From: Candidatus Falkowiibacteriota bacterium
GTDB taxonomy: Bacteria > Patescibacteriota > Patescibacteriia > Patescibacteriales > UBA12465
Direction: 5' to 3'
NCBI GenBank assembly: GCA_026396945.1
Contig: JAPLVX010000059.1
Location: 1-7,614 of the forward strand
DNA length: 7,614 bases
Shown piece by piece: positions 5,456 through 7,614 of the stretch. How positions within the stretch are numbered: the stretch's first letter is position 1; each line of letters opens with the position of its first letter. Made by a program: the position numbers and the translations under genes. Below the pieces are notes generated by a model that did no database searches, was not told the DNA's origin, and saw only the letters and a program-made list of their open reading frames with translations.

Positions 5456-5680
5456 GGGTTTGTTTATATTATTTATTTTATATTTTCTGGCTAATTCAAT
5501 AGTATCAGCCCCGGCGGAAAAGGAATTCCCGTCTTAATTAATATTGGCTTGTTTAGTGAGGAATGGGCTGACGCCCGATCGCGCAAATTTTTGAAGCCTA
5601 ACAATGTTCGTGCGCTTTTCCCGAGATCTCAGACCCCGAAACATCCGGTCTTTGGGTCGCTTTACACGATTTTATCATAG
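5456..5680. other. Unassigned GC-richer stretch abutting tRNA-Trp
   Basis: No gene can be called confidently. On the plus strand one frame is open from 5495 to a TAG at 5678-5680, 61 codons, ending one base before the tRNA 3' end. It reads protein-like (for example EEWADARSRKFLKPNNVRAL, then QTPKHPVFGSLYTILS) but has no ATG; TTG at 5549 is the only plausible start. GGGC-TGAC-GCCC (5565-5576) is a small hairpin. It is visibly richer in GC than its surroundings. Options are a gene remnant, a repeated element or a structured RNA. On the minus strand it would be the trailer of the tRNA and the leader of the MazG-like gene. Confidence 0.3.
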
Positions 5681-5751
5681 CACGGGCGGTAGGAATCGAA
5701 CCCACGCTAGAGGTTTTGGAGACCCCTGTACTACCATTATACTACGCCCGC
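5681..5751 (-). tRNA. trnW: tRNA-Trp (CCA anticodon)
   Basis: 71 bases folding as a standard cloverleaf. The acceptor arm is GCGGGCG paired with CGCCCGT (first pair G-U) with discriminator G73. The D arm lies inside GTATAATGGTAGTAC. The anticodon stem is GGGGT/ACCTC with loop CTCCAAA, which places CCA at 34-36. The variable loop is TAGC, and the T arm is GTGGG-TTCGATT-CCTAC. The G73 discriminator and the GGTCTCCAAAACC core agree with bacterial tRNA-Trp, reading UGG. The gene does not encode the 3' CCA (CTA follows), so a CCA-adding enzyme is needed. Its 5' end directly follows the T run of an upstream hairpin. Confidence 0.95.
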
Positions 5752-5775
5752 AAAAATACTCCGCCGCGGAGTATT
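5752..5775 (-). terminator. Hairpin plus T run between rubrerythrin and tRNA-Trp
   Basis: AATACTCCG (5755-5763) and CGGAGTATT (5767-5775) form a 9-bp perfect stem with a 3-base loop. On the minus strand it is followed by TTTTT ending at 5752, one base before the tRNA. In form it is a rho-independent terminator for rubrerythrin, but it also lies downstream of the likely tRNA promoter. Confidence 0.65.
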
Positions 5776-5780
5776 CGTAT

Positions 5781-5807
5781 ATTATAAAATTTTAATACTC
5801 TTGTCCA
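5781..5807 (-). promoter_or_regulatory. Probable tRNA-Trp promoter
   Basis: On the minus strand a perfect TATAAT (5786-5781) lies 15 bases after TGGACA (5807-5802), which matches 5 of 6 -35 positions; the spacer is short. TAATAT, shifted by 2 bases, gives 17. The expected start is near 5774, at the first base of the hairpin. Confidence 0.5.
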
Positions 5808-5832
5808 TTAAAACAATTGCTCATATAACTAT

Positions 5833-6363
5833 TTAATAATTCTCCGCTAAAACTTCGAAGTAGGCCTGGGGATGGGAACAGGCCGGACAAACCTTCGGCG
5901 CCTCGGCACCCTCATGAATATGCCCGCAATTATTACATTTCCAGCGTTTGACTTCTGGTTTTTTAAAAACCAAATCATTTTCTACATTCTCTAAAAGCTT
6001 CCGATAACGGGCTGCGTGCGCCGCCTCTACTTCCCCGACTTCCTTAAATAACTTAGCAATATCGGCGTGCCCTTCTTCTAGAGCTTCCTTCTCCATTTGC
6101 GGATACATAACGCTTGTTTCATGCATTTCCCCGGCGACAGCGGCTTTTAAATTCTCCTTAAGATCCTGACTAATCAAGGCCAATTGTTTCGCCCATAATT
6201 TAGCGTGTTCTTTTTCGTTTAACGCCGTTTCCTTAAAAATATTAGCGATCTGCACATAACCGGCTTTCTCGAAAACTGAAGCAAAATAATCATATTTATT
6301 TCTCGCCATTGATTCCCCGGCAAAGGCATCCGCTAAATTTTTCTTAGTTTTTTCGCCTAACAT
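5833..6363 (-). CDS. rbr: Rubrerythrin
   Basis: Cytoplasmic peroxidase that reduces hydrogen peroxide at a diiron site, fed with electrons through a rubredoxin-type iron centre; used by anaerobes against oxidative stress. 176 aa. The four-helix ferritin-like domain spans about residues 5-128, with ligand positions E17, E50-x-x-H53, E79-x-x-E82 and E113-x-x-H116; spacing matches Desulfovibrio rubrerythrin. The C-terminal rubredoxin domain (141-174) has WKCNNCGHIHEG and CPACSHP, giving four cysteines C143, C146, C159 and C162. All key residues are present. The ATG at 6363 begins the family's usual N-terminus and lies 19 bases after the broken permease, so it may be read from the same transcript. 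A hairpin terminator follows, then tRNA-Trp. The electron donor is not encoded here. Confidence 0.96.
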   Translation of the reverse strand: MLGEKTKKNLADAFAGESMARNKYDYFASVFEKAGYVQIANIFKETALNEKEHAKLWAKQLALISQDLKENLKAAVAGEMHETSVMYPQMEKEALEEGHADIAKLFKEVGEVEAAHAARYRKLLENVENDLVFKKPEVKRWKCNNCGHIHEGAEAPKVCPACSHPQAYFEVLAENY

Positions 6364-6382
6364 AATTTTATAATTAAAATTT

Positions 6383-7400
6383 TTAAATTTTTATTTTTCG
6401 TTTATTTATTTTTTTCATTTCTGCCTGGACATCTTGCTCTTGCTCCGGAGGATATACTTCCAACTCTTTACGGAACTCTAATTCGTAAATATGAAAAATA
6501 GTCACCGCAATCGCAATAATTAAGGGTCCTAAGACTACTCCCCAAAAACCGAAGATAATAATACCACAATAAAATGAATATCCCCTGCCAAATATTGCCA
6601 ATAAGTAAATAATACAAACCCATGGGCACATAAAAAATCATTGACCCTAAATAAGGTAAAAGGGATAATAAGGCAATTAAAACGCCGGCTAAAAGAAATG
6701 GGAAGCCGACAATCGCGAAGCCGATGGCACCCGCAATCCCTTGAGCCAAGGCGGCTACAAAAGTGGAAACAAAAGTCGTATAACTAACGGCTCTAAATTT
6801 ACGAAAGATCTCTAAATCATACTTATTGGGCAAGGGCGACCAATACATAACTTTTTCCAATATTTTTTTCCCGTCCACGAAAAAGAAAAACATCGTAATG
6901 ATAATCAGTACCAAGGAAACTAAAAAGCTAGAAGTTTTTTCTAAAATTGTGGTGGCACCGCTAATTAACCAAGAACTAGAATTTTTAACCACATCCAAGG
7001 CAATACTTTTAAAAGTATCGTTATCATAGCGCTCAAGATTTACGTTCTTGAGCAGGGTATTCTGAAAGAAGGGGTTTTTAAAAACATCGCCTAAACTATG
7101 GTGGTTAAAAAAATTTACGGCTTCCGAATAAGCGTCAATGGATTTGGCGCCGGCATAAATCATTATTTTGACCGTCGGAACAACAATCACTAAGAGTAAG
7201 ATGAAACACATGATCAGGGCGGCTAAATTTTTCCGGCCCTTTAAATGATGGGTCAAACCTTCGTAGGGGGCGTAAAAAATAGAAGCCAAAACTGCCGCCA
7301 CAAAAATTTCCGTTAAAAAAGGACGAAAAAGAAAAACACAAGCCACGATTACCAATAAAACCAAAATTAGTAAAAAAGGCTTGGTTAATTTATTCGACAT
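6383..7400 (-). pseudogene. AI-2E-family permease (PerM-like), frameshifted with internal deletion
   Basis: AI-2E/PerM family multi-helix membrane protein; members export small molecules, AI-2 or ions, so the substrate is undefined. The first frame (ATG 7400) gives about 279 good residues: helices near 8-45 and 57-80, a soluble middle region (85-145), then helices near 155-176, 208-235, 236-256 and 262-279, ending at ILLW. After about 6565 that frame turns to non-family residues and stops at 6468. The family C-terminus continues in another frame from about 6565 (GIIIFGFWGVVLGPLIIA) to the TAA at 6383. Joining them gives about 339 aa and still lacks the segment, about 35 residues, that family members carry between these blocks (D-N-x-x-x-P, then L-x-x-hP). 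This is a deletion of non-triplet length, or an assembly error. If real, the protein is probably inactive. Confidence 0.82.
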
Positions 7401-7417
7401 AGTTTAAATTTGTTCAC

Positions 7418-7443
7418 CCGGCAAAACATGGGGTTCTCGCCGG
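7418..7443 (-). other. Hairpin between bL33 and the permease
   Basis: On the minus strand CCGGC, a bulged G, AGAAC, loop CCCAT, then GTTTT and GCCGG give a 10-bp stem with one G-U pair. Outer arms AATTTG (7450-7445) and CAAATT (7412-7407) can extend it. There is no T run, so it is not a canonical terminator. It ends 17 bases before the permease ATG and could be a leader structure or a processing site. Confidence 0.45.
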
Positions 7444-7469
7444 CCAAATTATTTAGTCTGTTAGTTTTT

Positions 7470-7610
7470 TTATTTTGTTTCCTTGTGTAAAGTATGGGTT
7501 TTACAAACCGGGCAATACTTTTTCATTTCTAATCGTTCTTTCAAAATTTTCTTATTTTTCTTGGAAAAATAATTAATAGTTTTACATTCCGTACATTCTA
7601 ATTTTATCAT
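7470..7610 (-). CDS. rpmG: Large-subunit ribosomal protein bL33
   Basis: 46 aa from ATG 7610 to TAA 7470. bL33 is a small protein of the 50S subunit near the E site. The zinc-ribbon form is present: C6-x-x-C9 (LECTEC) and C33-x-x-C36 (YCPVC). Between them lies the typical basic NYFSKKNKK, then [20 protein letters not shown], which matches the family end to end. Only four bases lie upstream inside the window, so promoter and neighbours on that side are unseen. In many bacteria rpmG is followed by tRNA-Trp, secE and nusG. Here the permease remnant and rubrerythrin come between rpmG and tRNA-Trp, and no secE or nusG follows within the window. Confidence 0.95.
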   Translation of the reverse strand: MIKLECTECKTINYFSKKNKKILKERLEMKKYCPVCKTHTLHKETK

Positions 7611-7614
7611 GTTG

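Noticed and set aside
5456..5540. Upstream extension of the MazG-like frame (about 28 open codons)
   Set aside because: No ATG, GTG or TTG start in the extension, and the family N-terminus begins at the called ATG.
5598..5678. 26-codon minus-strand ORF starting two bases after the tRNA
   Set aside because: Too short, no recognisable features, and no sign of translation signals.
5604..5795. 63-aa plus-strand ORF containing GGRNRTHARGFGDP
   Set aside because: It runs antisense through tRNA-Trp; this is the typical spurious translation of a tRNA complement.
6566..6631. N-terminal part of the second permease ORF (MCPWVCIIYLLAIFGRGYSFYC) as a separate protein start
   Set aside because: This part overlaps the good frame of the permease and does not resemble the family. 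Only the portion after the break is genuine, so no separate gene is called.
6826..7341. Short ORFs on both strands inside the permease
   Set aside because: Out-of-frame shadows of the AI-2E coding sequence with low-complexity composition.
1..7614. CRISPR array, transposon ends, phage genes, toxin-antitoxin pair
   Set aside because: There are no regularly spaced repeats beyond the two-copy greA leader repeat, no transposase or integrase, and no recognisable toxin domain.

Overview
The window is AT-rich bacterial DNA with short, closely spaced genes. I read it as Candidatus Patescibacteria (CPR), probably Parcubacteria-like. The reasons are small single-domain proteins, no recognisable Shine-Dalgarno sequence before any gene, a GreA with the extended N-terminus I associate with CPR relatives, and only TAA/TAG stops. 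The taxonomy is an inference. There are thirteen protein genes (one broken) and one tRNA. Two genes are very short: a 42-aa basic protein and ribosomal protein bL33.

Layout. Positions 1-1243 (+ strand) hold greA and then a MarR-family regulator with its own strong promoter, a palindromic operator over the -10 box, and a terminator. From 4130 down to about 1326 (- strand) the order is: an orphan 103-aa protein and a terminator; a nucleoside deoxyribosyltransferase-like protein plus a membrane-anchored FAM173-like methyltransferase in a tight pair; the 42-aa basic protein and a terminator; then a Nudix hydrolase, a four-helix membrane protein and a terminator. Positions 4326-5045 (+) hold a divergent macro-domain-like protein, transcribed away from the 103-aa gene across a shared promoter region and followed by terminators. 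From 7610 down to 5138 (- strand) come bL33, a frameshifted AI-2E-family permease, rubrerythrin, tRNA-Trp, and a MazG-like pyrophosphohydrolase.

How the genes fit together. The protein set is housekeeping (GreA, bL33, tRNA-Trp), nucleotide clean-up (Nudix, MazG-like, NDT-like, macro-like) and oxidative-stress defence (rubrerythrin). I see no CRISPR array, transposase or phage genes, and no convincing multi-gene defence system. The items that most merit a second look are the macro-like gene with its divergent orphan partner, the hairpin between promoter and tRNA-Trp, the internally deleted permease lying between bL33 and tRNA-Trp, an unexplained open stretch abutting the tRNA, and a recurring TTTAAA motif just before start codons.
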